From positions 1 to 35,254 of the forward strand of contig CAYQZD010000032.1 in the NCBI GenBank assembly GCA_964421875.1: 35,254 nt of DNA, written 5' to 3'. The translations under genes were made by a program, and so were the position numbers. Within the stretch, counting starts at the first letter, position 1; each line of letters begins with the position of its first letter. The DNA comes from CAYQZD01 sp964421875. GTDB taxonomy: Bacteria > Electryoneota > Tariuqbacteria > Tariuqbacterales > Tariuqbacteraceae. A model generated the notes under the pieces. That model did not search any database. It saw only the letters and a list, made by a program, of their open reading frames with translations, and had not been told where the DNA came from. Below are positions 7,579 through 16,377 of the stretch, piece after piece.

Positions 7579-8853
7579 ATGTCTAACCAGGACAGCGGCG
7601 GCTTCGACGCCCACCTCTTAGTGGTAGGCGGCGGGATGGCTGGCATCACAACCGCGGTGGAGACCGCGGAGGTGGGGCGTAAAGCCGTCATCGTCGAGAA
7701 AAATCCCTACCTGGGCGGACGGGTCGCGCAGATGAATCTCTACTTTCCCAAGTTGTGCCCGCCCTCCTGCGGACTGGAAATCAACCTCCGCCGCATCAAG
7801 CAGAATCCCAACATCGAATACTATACCCTGTCTTCCATAGAAAAGGTTTCCGGCGAACCGGGGGACTATGAAGTGGAAATTAAGGTCAATCCCCGCTATG
7901 TCAACGGTAAATGCACTGCCTGCGGGGAATGCGAAAAGGTCTGCGAAATCGAGGTGGACAACCCCTTCAACTTCGGAATGGACAAGGTCAAAGCGATTCA
8001 CCTCCCCCACGACCACGCTTTCCCGCACCTTTACGTAGTCGATTCGGAATCGGCTTCCGACCTGCTGATGAAAGCCTGCGCCGACGCCTGCGAATACGGC
8101 GCGGTCGAACTCGACCAGCAGCCCCGGACTATCACCCTGAAGGTGCAGTCCATCGTCTGGGCTACAGGCTGGTCGCCCTACGATGCGGGTAAAATCGAAA
8201 ACTTAGGATTTGGGAAGTATCCCGATGTGCTGACCAATGTGATGATGGAGCGGATGGCTTCAACATCAGGTCCCACAAAGGGTAAAATCACCCGCCCCTC
8301 GGACGGGAAGGAAATCGGCAGCGTGGCTTTTGTGCAGTGCGCCGGTTCCCGGGATGAAAATTACCTGGAATACTGCTCAGGAGTGTGCTGTCTGGCTTCG
8401 ATGAAACAGGCTACCTACATTCGGGAACAGTACCCCGAAGCGGAGATCAACATTTTTTATATCGATGTGCGCAGTCCCGGCCGAATGGAGGATTTCTATG
8501 TCAAGGTTGACGAGGACGAGAAAATACACTTCCATCGCGGTAAAGTAGCGGAAGTCAAGGACGTTCCCGGAGCGGGGAAATTGATGGTCGCCGCGGAGAA
8601 CACCCTCACCGGCGACATACAAGAGGTCGAGGTCGATTTGGTGGTGCTGGCGACCGGAATGGTTCCCAACACCGCCTCGGAGAAACCTCCGGTGGAGATG
8701 AACCTTGACGATAACGGATTCATTGTGAACGGCAACGGGGGCGGCGTTATCGGCGCCGGAACCGCGGTCAGGCCCATCGATGTGGCTTCCACGGTTCAGG
8801 AAAGCACCGGCGCGGCACTGAAAGCGATGCAGTATCAGGAAAGGAGGCCGTAA
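7579..8853 (+). CDS. qmoA: Quinone-interacting oxidoreductase subunit QmoA (HdrA-like flavoprotein)
   Basis: 424 aa. QmoA is a cytoplasmic FAD subunit homologous to HdrA. The N-terminal dinucleotide-binding motif is GGGMAG (17-22), followed by the acidic residue of the Rossmann fold in VEKNPYLGGR. The HdrA-type LCPPSCGLE cysteine pair lies near 60-65. An iron-sulfur segment CTACGECEKVC starts at Cys112, with a further CADAC at about 167-171. A second NADB region contains QCAGSRDENY and the VCCLASMKQ motif. The C-terminal GAGTAVRPIDVA closes the FAD site. GGAG precedes the ATG. The stop codon is followed with no gap by the qmoB ATG, indicating translational coupling. Expected to act with QmoB and QmoC as electron donor to AprBA. 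Confidence 0.92.
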   Translation: MSNQDSGGFDAHLLVVGGGMAGITTAVETAEVGRKAVIVEKNPYLGGRVAQMNLYFPKLCPPSCGLEINLRRIKQNPNIEYYTLSSIEKVSGEPGDYEVEIKVNPRYVNGKCTACGECEKVCEIEVDNPFNFGMDKVKAIHLPHDHAFPHLYVVDSESASDLLMKACADACEYGAVELDQQPRTITLKVQSIVWATGWSPYDAGKIENLGFGKYPDVLTNVMMERMASTSGPTKGKITRPSDGKEIGSVAFVQCAGSRDENYLEYCSGVCCLASMKQATYIREQYPEAEINIFYIDVRSPGRMEDFYVKVDEDEKIHFHRGKVAEVKDVPGAGKLMVAAENTLTGDIQEVEVDLVVLATGMVPNTASEKPPVEMNLDDNGFIVNGNGGGVIGAGTAVRPIDVASTVQESTGAALKAMQYQERRP

Positions 8854-11112
8854 ATGGCTGAAGAGACTAAAAAGATTGGCTTATATATATGCACCGGGTG
8901 CGACATCGGCAAAAGCCTCGATGTCGACGCGCTAATTCAAGTTGCGGAGAAGGAAGGCAAAGCCGCCTTGGTAAAGACTCACGAAGCGTTATGCGCTCCC
9001 GAAGGCCTGGAGATGATTAGCGAGGATATCGAGTCCGAAGGGCTCAACCGGGTCTCTATCTGCGCCTGCTCCGCCAGAGAGAAGACCGTTGAATTCAATT
9101 TCGACAGCGATATTGTTTTGACCGACCGCGTCAGTATGCGGGAACAGGTGGTCTGGAGCCATGAGCCCAACGATGAAGACACCCAGATGATGGCTGAGGA
9201 CTATGTCCGGATGAGTTGCGCCAAGCTGGACCACGCCGGCGTTCCCGAACCTTTCATTCAAGAAATCGACAAGACCATTATGGTTGTCGGCGGCGGAATG
9301 GCGGGGATGAACTCGGCGCTGTCAGCCTCCAGAGCGGGCTATAAGGTCACTCTGGTGGAGAAAGAGGCTGAACTTGGAGGCTGGGCGCGGAAGTTCAACA
9401 GTGTATTTCCCAAGACTCCGCCCTATAAAGACTTGGCTAAATCCAACTTCAAGGAACTGGCGGAGGCGGTGGAGGCCGACGCCAATATCACCGTGCTCAA
9501 GTCCACCACCATCGAAAAAATCGCCGGTGAACCCGGCCTTTTCGATGTCACTTTGCAGAACGGCGGCGCACCCCAGGAAATTCGCATCGGATCTGTGGTT
9601 CAAGCCACCGGCTGGAAACCCTACGACCCGGAGAAATTAGGGCATTTGGGTTACGGTCAAGCTCCCAACGTCATCACCAACGTGCAGATGGAAGAGATGG
9701 GGGTCAAAGGCGATTTCTCCCGTCCCTCGGACGGTAAAAAGCCCAAGAGCGTGGCATTCATCCAGTGCGCCGGTTCGCGCGACCAGGAACATCTGCCCTA
9801 TTGCAGCGCGGTCTGCTGCCGCGCTTCACTCAAGCAAGCCAAGATGCTGCGGGAAGCCGACCCGGACTGTAAAGTCTATGTTCTTTATAAGGATATCCGC
9901 GCTCCCTGGCAATACGAACTGTTCTACAAGAGCGTGCAGGAGGACGAAGGCGTCTTCTTCATCAAGGGCGAAGTGGCGGAAGTGAAGGGAAACGGGAACG
10001 GCGGCGTCGCAGTGTTGCTGACAGACACCCTGCTGGGCGAAGATGTTCAGGTAGAGGCTGATATGCTGGTGCTTGCCACCGGTATGGTTCCCAGCACCTT
10101 TGTGGACCCGGAGATGGCTCAAAAGCAAATTGAAGAAGAGCAAGCCAAGGAAGCGGAGGGGGACGAAGGCGGCAAGGAAAAGAAAGCGGCAGTAGTAGCG
10201 GAGCCGGGGGCTCATATTTTAAACCTGACCTACCGCCAGGGCACCGACCTGCCGATGTTGAAATACGGTTTCCCCGATTCCCATTACATCTGTTTCCCCT
10301 ACGAGACCCGCCGCACCGGCATCTACGCCGCGGGATGCGTCCGGGCGCCGATGGATTTATCGATGACCGAGAACGACGGGAACGGAGCGGCGCTCAAAGC
10401 CATCCAGGCGGTCGAGTCTATCGCGTTTGGCAAGGCGGTTCATCCCCGGGCCGGCGATACATCGTTCCCGGACTTTTTTCTGCAACGCTGCACCCAGTGC
10501 AAACGCTGCACCGAAGAATGCCCCTTCGGAGTTCTCGACGAAGACGATAAGGGAACCCCTCTACCCAATCCCAATCGCTGCCGCAGGTGCGGTATCTGTA
10601 TGGGAGCCTGCCCGGAACGGATTGTCTCCTTCAAGAATTACTCCGTCCATATGATAGGCAATATGATAAAGTCTATCGAGGTGCCGGAGGAGGAGGAGGA
10701 GAAGCCCCGGGTGCTGGCGTTTATGTGCGAAAACGACGCCATCCCCTCCCTGGATATCGCCGCCCGGCATCGGATGAAGTGGAGTCCGCATATCAGGATT
10801 ATCCCCCTGCGGTGTCTGGGTTCGATGAATGTGGTTTGGATAGCCGACGCGCTCTCCGCCGGTATCGACGGCGCCATCCTCATCGGATGCAAGCACGGCG
10901 ACGATTACCAGTGCCACTTCATCAAGGGCAGCGAGCTGGCGAACACGCGGATGGAGAATGTCCAGGAGAAGCTGAAGCAGTTGGTGCTGGAAGAGGAACG
11001 GGTGCAGATTACGGAATTAGCCTTGGACGAGTGGGAGAAGATTCCGCAGATATTAGAGGAATTCATGGACGGAATTGAGACCGTAGGCCCCAATCCTTAT
11101 AAGGGATTCTGA
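8854..11112 (+). CDS. qmoB: Quinone-interacting oxidoreductase subunit QmoB (HdrA-like/MvhD fusion)
   Basis: 752 aa. Residues 1-135 form an N-terminal Cys-containing extension (CTGCD, CACSA). An HdrA-like flavoprotein follows, with GGGMAG near 146-151, QCAGSRDQEH and CCRASLKQ. A highly charged linker rich in Glu and Lys (about 425-450) precedes the rest of the FAD domain. Two ferredoxin-type [4Fe-4S] motifs follow: CTQCKRCTEECP from Cys546 and CRRCGICMGACP from Cys576. The C-terminal 140 residues are an MvhD-like domain with FMCEND, PLRCLGS and GCKHGDDYQC, the cysteines expected for a [2Fe-2S] centre. This layout is the standard QmoB architecture. AAGGAGG is a strong ribosome-binding site inside the end of qmoA. 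It is the last gene of the qmo unit. Confidence 0.92.
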   Translation: MAEETKKIGLYICTGCDIGKSLDVDALIQVAEKEGKAALVKTHEALCAPEGLEMISEDIESEGLNRVSICACSAREKTVEFNFDSDIVLTDRVSMREQVVWSHEPNDEDTQMMAEDYVRMSCAKLDHAGVPEPFIQEIDKTIMVVGGGMAGMNSALSASRAGYKVTLVEKEAELGGWARKFNSVFPKTPPYKDLAKSNFKELAEAVEADANITVLKSTTIEKIAGEPGLFDVTLQNGGAPQEIRIGSVVQATGWKPYDPEKLGHLGYGQAPNVITNVQMEEMGVKGDFSRPSDGKKPKSVAFIQCAGSRDQEHLPYCSAVCCRASLKQAKMLREADPDCKVYVLYKDIRAPWQYELFYKSVQEDEGVFFIKGEVAEVKGNGNGGVAVLLTDTLLGEDVQVEADMLVLATGMVPSTFVDPEMAQKQIEEEQAKEAEGDEGGKEKKAAVVAEPGAHILNLTYRQGTDLPMLKYGFPDSHYICFPYETRRTGIYAAGCVRAPMDLSMTENDGNGAALKAIQAVESIAFGKAVHPRAGDTSFPDFFLQRCTQCKRCTEECPFGVLDEDDKGTPLPNPNRCRRCGICMGACPERIVSFKNYSVHMIGNMIKSIEVPEEEEEKPRVLAFMCENDAIPSLDIAARHRMKWSPHIRIIPLRCLGSMNVVWIADALSAGIDGAILIGCKHGDDYQCHFIKGSELANTRMENVQEKLKQLVLEEERVQITELALDEWEKIPQILEEFMDGIETVGPNPYKGF

Positions 11113-11208
11113 AGATAGCGCCGCTGATATAGAATTATCAATGTAACAAAAGCAGGGATATAACATAATAAATCCCTGCAATATCAAGACTTAAGTTCGG
11201 TCATCAAA

Positions 11209-11238
11209 GTGCGGCAGGGTCTCTGCACTCTGTTGCAC
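11209..11238 (+). repeat. CTCCGC-loop hairpin repeat, copy 1 (degenerate)
   Basis: A 12-bp stem (GTGCGGCAGGGT with ACTCTGTTGCAC, three G-T wobbles) around the loop CTCTGC. It belongs with the hairpins at 16725-16750 and 30159-30184. Confidence 0.6.
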
Positions 11239-11244
11239 TCTTCC

Positions 11245-11275
11245 CTCGTTCCCACCCGCTCGGCGGGAATGCAGA
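11245..11275 (+). repeat. TTCCCAC palindromic repeat, copy 1 (degenerate)
   Basis: CTCGTTCCCAC followed by GGCGGGAATGCAG. It is a diverged copy of the hairpins at 15694-15715 and 30244-30265, lying 7 bp after the CTCCGC-type hairpin. Confidence 0.55.
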
Positions 11276-11491
11276 TAATATCCTTGCGTGAGAGTTTAGC
11301 CCGGGCGAAAAAAGGGCGTTTTAAACGGAACCCGATAGTAGCGAACGAGGTATAAGAAATAATTCACATACTTTCAGGACTTTGTTTCCCACCGAAATCC
11401 GTATTAAGACCGCCTAATTTTTTAAATATTGATTTGAATAATGTAAAATCAATTTTTTTTCGCCGACTTTGTGAAATATTTCTCTCTTTTC

Positions 11492-11520
11492 TTGACATTA
11501 AGTTTTAGAATTAATATATT
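11492..11520 (+). promoter_or_regulatory. Sigma-70-type promoter upstream of sat-aprBA
   Basis: TTGACA (11492-11497), a 17-bp spacer, and TATATT (11515-11520) in AT-rich DNA. The -35 box is a perfect consensus match and the -10 is close. It points toward sat and gives a leader of about 365 nt. It implies sat-aprB-aprA can be expressed independently of qmoCAB. Confidence 0.7.
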
Positions 11521-11892
11521 TCCTTATGCCTACAGTAATTTTTCCACTTGAATGTGAAAATTTTCGCATAGTCGATATATTTATACCCTATGATATGTAA
11601 TTTTGAACCTGTATTTGCAGGTCATTAGGATGTTTTGTCTCAATTGGATTTATTTTGAGAATTTTTTTATTGCTTCTTTGATGAGGTATTGATTTCATTT
11701 TTAGTGGTGGATAGTTTCGAAAAAGGTTAATAATGGTGTTTTACACGTGTTAGAGGGGCTTTTTCTCTGTACTGTTTTCGCTGAAGGAGTTTAGAAAAGC
11801 TTGAGAATAATTAGTCTTCCTGCGGCTTTTCCACGATATTCGAAGTGAACGAAATAAAATCTCATTATAATCATCAAAACTCTGGAGTTTCT

Positions 11893-13134
11893 ATGGCACT
11901 CATCCAACCTCACGGCAGTGATGCTCTGAACATTCTGTTACTGGAAGGCGCGGCGCTGGCGGAAGAGAAGAAAAAAGCAGGAAACATGAAAAAGATCCCG
12001 CTGGCCTCGCGTGAAACCGGAGACCTTATTATGCTGGGTATCGGAGGTTTCACTCCTCTGAAAGGTTTCATGGTTGAGGAAGACTGGAAAGGCGTCTGCG
12101 CCGAGATGAAGATGCCCAGCTACGGCGGCACTTTCTGGCCCATACCGGTCACCTTATCCGCGGACCAAGAACTCGCCGACTCTATCAGCCTTGGCGAAGA
12201 AGTCGCCCTCTGGTCCGAAGAGTATGGCGAAATTATGGGTACGATGAAGGTCGAAGACAAATATTCTATCGACAAAGAGTTCGAGTGCAAGCACGTTTTC
12301 ACCACCAACGACGCTGAACATCCCGGGGTCAAGATGGTGATGGAACAGAAGGCGGTTAACCTGGGCGGGCCGGTGAAAGTTCTAAGCGAAGGTCCCTTCC
12401 CCACGGAATTCGCCGGTATTTACCAGCGTCCGGCTGAAATTCGGGCAATATTCGAAAAGAAAGGCTGGAAGACCATCGCCGCCCTCCAGCTCCGCAACCC
12501 GATGCACCGCAGCCACGAATACCTGGCAAAAATCGCTCTGGAGGTGCTGGACGGGCTGTTCATTCATCAGTTAGTGGGTAAGCTCAAACCCGGCGACATC
12601 CCCGCCGATACCCGCGTGAAATGTATCCAAAGCCTGGTGGATAACTATTTCATCAGTGAAAAGGTTATCCAGGGCGGGTACCCGCTGGATATGCGCTATG
12701 GCGGCCCCCGCGAAGCGCTGCTGCACGCTACTTTCCGCCAGAACTTCGGCTGCACCCATATGATTATCGGCCGCGACCATGCCGGAGTCGGCGAATACTA
12801 CGGGCCCTTCGACGCCCAGGATATCTTCGACCAGCTCTGGGACGGAGCATTGCTGTGTCAGCCTTTGAAAATCGACTGGACCTTCTGGTGCTTCAAGTGC
12901 AACGGAATGGCCTCGATGAAAACCTGTCCTCACACCGAAAAGGGCGACCGTCTCTTCCTTTCCGGCACTATGTTGAGGAAACTTCTGTCCGAAGGCAAGG
13001 TCAACGAAATTCCCAAGGAATTCAGCCGTCCCGAAGTCCTCGAAATTCTCAAGGATTACTACGCCGGGTTGACCGAGAAGGTCGAGGTCAAAGTTCACGG
13101 TTTCGCCACCGGCGAAGCGGGTAAGAAGAAGTAA
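11893..13134 (+). CDS. sat: Sulfate adenylyltransferase (ATP sulfurylase)
   Basis: 413 aa from the ATG at 11893, which has GGAG five bases upstream. An in-frame GTG at 11845 would add 16 residues, but Sat proteins usually begin with the IQPHG-like segment seen here. The enzyme converts sulfate and ATP to APS and pyrophosphate, the first step of dissimilatory sulfate reduction, in the cytoplasm. Diagnostic motifs are LQLRNPMHRSHE (nucleotide-binding HxxH region), GRDHAGVG, and a zinc-binding-type cysteine segment FWCFKCN...KTCPH near residue 345, common in the homo-oligomeric Sat of sulfate reducers. No C-terminal APS kinase domain is present. It lies upstream of aprB and aprA, the standard sat-aprBA cassette. 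Confidence 0.95.
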   Translation: MALIQPHGSDALNILLLEGAALAEEKKKAGNMKKIPLASRETGDLIMLGIGGFTPLKGFMVEEDWKGVCAEMKMPSYGGTFWPIPVTLSADQELADSISLGEEVALWSEEYGEIMGTMKVEDKYSIDKEFECKHVFTTNDAEHPGVKMVMEQKAVNLGGPVKVLSEGPFPTEFAGIYQRPAEIRAIFEKKGWKTIAALQLRNPMHRSHEYLAKIALEVLDGLFIHQLVGKLKPGDIPADTRVKCIQSLVDNYFISEKVIQGGYPLDMRYGGPREALLHATFRQNFGCTHMIIGRDHAGVGEYYGPFDAQDIFDQLWDGALLCQPLKIDWTFWCFKCNGMASMKTCPHTEKGDRLFLSGTMLRKLLSEGKVNEIPKEFSRPEVLEILKDYYAGLTEKVEVKVHGFATGEAGKKK

Positions 13135-13237
13135 GAGCCTTTGGCTCACCCTGTCAGGAATTTAAACCAAATTGCATAAAGCCAGATTCTCCGCTTAAGA
13201 GCGGGGAATGAATCCATTAAAAATTAGGAGATTCAGA

Positions 13238-13678
13238 ATGCCTAGTTTTGTCATCCTTGAAAAATGCGACGGGTGCAAGGCGCTTGACAAGACGGCTTGC
13301 CAGCACATCTGCCCCAATGACCTGATGGTCTTGGATAAGGATACGATGAAGGCTTTCAATGTCGAGCCTGAAATGTGCTGGGAATGCTACAACTGCGTCA
13401 AGATATGCCCCACCCAGGCCGTTGAAGTCCGCGGTTACGCTGACTTCGTGCCGTTGGGCCCCGCAGTGACTCCCATGCGCGGAACCGACTCCATTATGTG
13501 GACGGTTAAGTTCCGCAACGGAACCCTCAAACGATTCAAGTTCCCCATCCGTACCACCGAAGAGGGCACCGCCGTTCCCGATGGCGGATTCGACACAGGT
13601 ACCGATGACCTTAAATCCCCGGTACTCTACACCGAGCCCGCTTCCTCCGGGTTGCCTGATATACCTGGTTTAAAGTAA
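13238..13678 (+). CDS. aprB: Adenylylsulfate reductase beta subunit AprB
   Basis: 146 aa from the ATG at 13238, preceded by AGGAG; the protein then begins MPSFVILEKC as expected for AprB. An earlier in-frame ATG at 13208 lacks a ribosome-binding site. AprB is the ferredoxin-like electron-transfer subunit of APS reductase and relays electrons to the FAD of AprA. Two [4Fe-4S] motifs are visible: CDGCKALDKTACQHICP (with the insertion typical of AprB) and CWECYNCVKICP. The C-terminal 70 residues form the tail that wraps AprA in known structures (family knowledge). It lies 26 bp upstream of aprA and about 100 bp after sat. Confidence 0.95.
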   Translation: MPSFVILEKCDGCKALDKTACQHICPNDLMVLDKDTMKAFNVEPEMCWECYNCVKICPTQAVEVRGYADFVPLGPAVTPMRGTDSIMWTVKFRNGTLKRFKFPIRTTEEGTAVPDGGFDTGTDDLKSPVLYTEPASSGLPDIPGLK

Positions 13679-13704
13679 AACACCAAAATCAAGGAGATTA
13701 AAAA

Positions 13705-15597
13705 GTGGCTAATTTCGAAACTAAAGAAGTTTCAACCGACGTCCTTATTGTTGGTGGTGGTATGGCAGCCTGCGGAGCCGCAGTTGAAGCGGCTTACTGG
13801 GCTAAAAAGAACGGCCTCAAAGTCGCAATGGTCGACAAGGCCGCCCTGGACCGCTCCGGCGCTGTCGCTATGGGACTGTCCGCCATCAACCAATACGTCG
13901 GTTTGAAAGACGGAGAAAACACTCTCAGAGATTATCTGGACTACGTCCGCAACGACCTGATGGGCATCACCCGCGAAGACCTGGTCGCCAGCATCGCCCG
14001 TCACGTCGACTCTACCGTTCACCTCTTCGAAAAATGGGGCCTCCCCATTTGGACGGACGAGAACGGCGCATACGTCCATGAAGGACGCTGGCAGCTTATG
14101 ATTAACGGCGAATCCTACAAAGTGGTTATCGCCGAAGCCGCCAAAAACGCTATGGGTATCGATAACCTATACGAGCGCGTGTTCATCACCGAACCGTTGA
14201 TGAACGGCGACAAGTGCGTGGGCGCGGTCGGATTCAGCGTCCGCGAAAACGTGTTCTACGTGTTCAAAGCCAAGGCCGTGCTGGTCGCAATGGGCGGCGC
14301 GGTGCACGTGTTCAAGCCTCGCAGTTCGGGCGAAGGTCTGGGACGCGCCTGGTATCCGCCGTGGAACTCAGGCTCCAGCGCCTATTTCACCATCAAAGCC
14401 GGCTGCGAAATGACCTGTCAGGAAGTCCGCTTCATCCCCGTACGCTTCAAGGACGCTTACGGACCGGTGGGCGCCTGGTTCCTGCTCTTCAAGTCCCGCG
14501 CCACCAACGGGCTGGATGAGAACTATATGCAGACCAACCGCGATGAGCTGCAAAACTGGAAGCCCTACGGCTTGGTGAAGCCGGTTCCGGCCAACCTCCG
14601 CAACTGGCTGATGATGCTGGATGTGATGGAAGGCAAAGGACCTATCTATATGCGCACCGAAGAAGCCATCGCCAATATCGCCGAAGCCTTCAAGGACGAT
14701 CCCAAGGCCTTTAAGAAGAAAATGAAGGAACTGGAATCGGAAGCTTGGGAAGACTTCCTGGATATGACCATCTCTCAGGCTATCCTCTGGGCTGGTATGA
14801 ACGTGGCTCCCGAAGAAGCCAAGTCTGAAATCGCCGCCGCCGAACCTTATTTCATCGGCTCCCACTCCGGCGCTTCCGGCGCCTGGGTCTCCGGTCCCGA
14901 AGACCTGCAGACCGCTGAAACCAAGGACGAATACTTCTGGGGCTACGGCCATATGGCTACCGTCCCCGGTATCTTCTGCGCCGGCGACGCTTCGGGCGCT
15001 TCCTCCCACAAGTTCTCCTCAGGCTCCCACGCGGAAGGTCGCATCGCCGCCAAGGAAGCTGTCCGCTACTGCGTCGACAATCCCGGTGAGCCGGAAGTGG
15101 ATGCTAAGGTAGTGGAAGAGCTGAAGGCGAAGATTCTGGCTCCGCTGGACCTGTTCGAGGCGAACAAGGATTACAGCTCCGACAACGACATCAATCCCAA
15201 CTACATCAAGCCCAAGATGTTCATGTTCCGTCTGCAGAAGATTATGGACGAATACTGCGGCGGAGTTTCCAGCCAGTTCAAGACTTCCCAGTCTCTGCTG
15301 GAAAAGGGTCAGCTTCTGCTGGACTTCCTCAAGGAAGACGCGGAGAAGCTGGCGGCGGAAGACCTGCATGAACTGATGCGCTGCTGGGAAAATACTCACC
15401 GTATGTGGCAGGCTGAAGCCCACCTGCGCACCATCCTCTTCCGTGAAGAGACCCGTTGGCCCGGATATTACTACCGCGCCGACAATCCGACTATGAAAGA
15501 GGACTGGCTGGCATTCGCCAACTGCAAGTGGCATGCCGATAAGGATGAATGGGAAATGATTAAGCGCCCCGTGCTTTACATCCACGAATCGGTGTAA
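13705..15597 (+). CDS. aprA: Adenylylsulfate reductase alpha subunit AprA
   Basis: 630 aa. It starts at GTG with AAGGAG 8 bp upstream. AprA is the FAD subunit that converts APS to sulfite and AMP. The N-terminal FAD motif is VGGGMAACGAA, and AMGGAVHVFKPRSSGEG, the RFIPVRFKDAYGPVGAW segment and GDASGASSHKFSSGSH are conserved active-site regions of the fumarate-reductase-like AprA family. Length is normal. Pairing with QmoABC rather than AprM, and the presence of sat, favour the reductive direction, but sequence alone does not exclude oxidative use. The gene closes the sat-aprBA unit and is followed by a strong terminator. Codon choice is strongly biased to C-ending codons, consistent with high expression. 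Confidence 0.95.
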   Translation: MANFETKEVSTDVLIVGGGMAACGAAVEAAYWAKKNGLKVAMVDKAALDRSGAVAMGLSAINQYVGLKDGENTLRDYLDYVRNDLMGITREDLVASIARHVDSTVHLFEKWGLPIWTDENGAYVHEGRWQLMINGESYKVVIAEAAKNAMGIDNLYERVFITEPLMNGDKCVGAVGFSVRENVFYVFKAKAVLVAMGGAVHVFKPRSSGEGLGRAWYPPWNSGSSAYFTIKAGCEMTCQEVRFIPVRFKDAYGPVGAWFLLFKSRATNGLDENYMQTNRDELQNWKPYGLVKPVPANLRNWLMMLDVMEGKGPIYMRTEEAIANIAEAFKDDPKAFKKKMKELESEAWEDFLDMTISQAILWAGMNVAPEEAKSEIAAAEPYFIGSHSGASGAWVSGPEDLQTAETKDEYFWGYGHMATVPGIFCAGDASGASSHKFSSGSHAEGRIAAKEAVRYCVDNPGEPEVDAKVVEELKAKILAPLDLFEANKDYSSDNDINPNYIKPKMFMFRLQKIMDEYCGGVSSQFKTSQSLLEKGQLLLDFLKEDAEKLAAEDLHELMRCWENTHRMWQAEAHLRTILFREETRWPGYYYRADNPTMKEDWLAFANCKWHADKDEWEMIKRPVLYIHESV

Positions 15598-15625
15598 TCG
15601 ATTCCCATATAGTCTGCGATAGAGA

Positions 15626-15663
15626 TTCCGGGCGTTCTATTCAGGGCGCCCGGAACTTTTTTT
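15626..15663 (+). terminator. Rho-independent terminator after aprA
   Basis: A perfect 9-bp stem TTCCGGGCG/CGCCCGGAA with a 12-nt loop, followed by C and seven T's. It is 29 bp past the aprA stop. Confidence 0.9.
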
Positions 15664-15693
15664 CTATAGTTGTATATAAAAATATACTAATCT

Positions 15694-15715
15694 TTCCCAC
15701 GCTCCTGTGTGGGAA
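15694..15715 (+). repeat. TTCCCAC palindromic repeat, copy 2
   Basis: TTCCCAC pairs with GTGGGAA around GCTCCTGT and is followed by TGCAGAC. It is nearly identical to 30244-30265. Confidence 0.7.
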
Positions 15716-15747
15716 TGCAGACAACCTTACCATAATATATGTAATGC

Positions 15748-15782
15748 CAGGTCTTTATCCCGATTCATCGGGAGTTGACCTG
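15748..15782 (+). other. Two-part hairpin upstream of the methyltransferase gene
   Basis: An outer stem CAGGTC/GACCTG encloses an inner stem CCCGA/TCGGG with loop TTCA. It ends 25 bp before the ATG at 15807. It could be a leader structure or another REP-type palindrome; no second copy was found. Confidence 0.5.
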
Positions 15783-15806
15783 ACATCTCTAAACGGAGAC
15801 GGCATT

Positions 15807-16340
15807 ATGGACAAGCCGATGTCGAACTTCGAATTCCGGATAATGTCCTGGAAATTCAAATCCCGCTACAAGCCGGAAAAGGTCGAGGCGGCGCTGAGGG
15901 AAGTCGGATTCAAACCCGGCGCAGTCATACTTGATTTCGGTTGCGGACCCGGTGGTTACACCTTAGCAACCGCGGAAAAGGTGGGGGAAAGCGGTAAAGT
16001 TTACGCCGTGGACATCCATCCCCTGGCAGTGAAGAAAGTGAGGCGTTCCGCCGCTAAAAGGGGATTAAGAAACATCGAAGTCATCCACTCCGATTGTGAA
16101 ACCGGCCTAAAGGACTCAAGTGTGGATATTGTTATACTCTACGATGTCTTTCATGAATTTAGCGAGAGGGAAAAAGTCCTGAAAGAGCTGCATCGAGTGA
16201 TGCGTGATGGCGCCGAGCTTTCTTTCAGCGACCACCACCTGGAGGATGATGAGGTCGTAAGGGAAATCACGAAAAGCGGATTGTTCAAGTTTGTTGAAAA
16301 GGGTGAAAAGACCCATAAATTTATGAAAGTCTCTGAGTGA
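15807..16340 (+). CDS. Class I SAM-dependent methyltransferase
   Basis: 177 aa from the ATG at 15807, which has CGGAG 8 bp upstream. A longer frame from 15744 would run through a hairpin and give an unlikely leader. The glycine-rich motif I ILDFGCGPGGYT lies near residues 38-49. The acidic end of strand beta-2 is YAVDIHP, and VDIVILYDVFHEF supplies motif IV/post-motif residues. This is a Methyltransf_11/UbiE-like fold, short for that family. The substrate cannot be inferred from sequence. It follows the aprA terminator by about 145 bp and precedes the zinc-ribbon gene by 37 bp, so it likely starts a new unit. Confidence 0.8.
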   Translation: MDKPMSNFEFRIMSWKFKSRYKPEKVEAALREVGFKPGAVILDFGCGPGGYTLATAEKVGESGKVYAVDIHPLAVKKVRRSAAKRGLRNIEVIHSDCETGLKDSSVDIVILYDVFHEFSEREKVLKELHRVMRDGAELSFSDHHLEDDEVVREITKSGLFKFVEKGEKTHKFMKVSE

Positions 16341-16377
16341 TTGTTATAGTTACCAGTAATTCAAATGAAATGAGACA

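Larger units (their letters stand above)
11113..11892. other. 780-bp gap between qmoB and sat: repeats, promoter and long leader
   Basis: From left to right: an 8-bp hairpin GCAGGGAT/ATCCCTGC (11152-11179) with no T tract, so at best a weak qmoB terminator; palindromic repeats at 11209-11238 and 11245-11275; then an AT-rich region with a strong promoter at 11492-11520. Transcription from there would leave a leader of about 365 nt before sat. In the leader I see only one small hairpin (ACCTG/CAGGT near 11610) and no riboswitch I recognise. Confidence 0.6.

Noticed and set aside
11521..11892. A SAM or other sulfur-related riboswitch in the sat leader
   Set aside because: I could not find the conserved core of S-box or other known riboswitches; only a small hairpin is present.
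14368..15585. Minus-strand open frames of 213 and 188 aa
   Set aside because: Shadows of aprA caused by its strong codon bias; no recognisable domains.
13705..15597. Assigning the APS reductase to the oxidative direction
   Set aside because: Presence of QmoABC and absence of AprM favour reduction. Direction cannot be settled without dsr genes, so no claim of oxidation is made.
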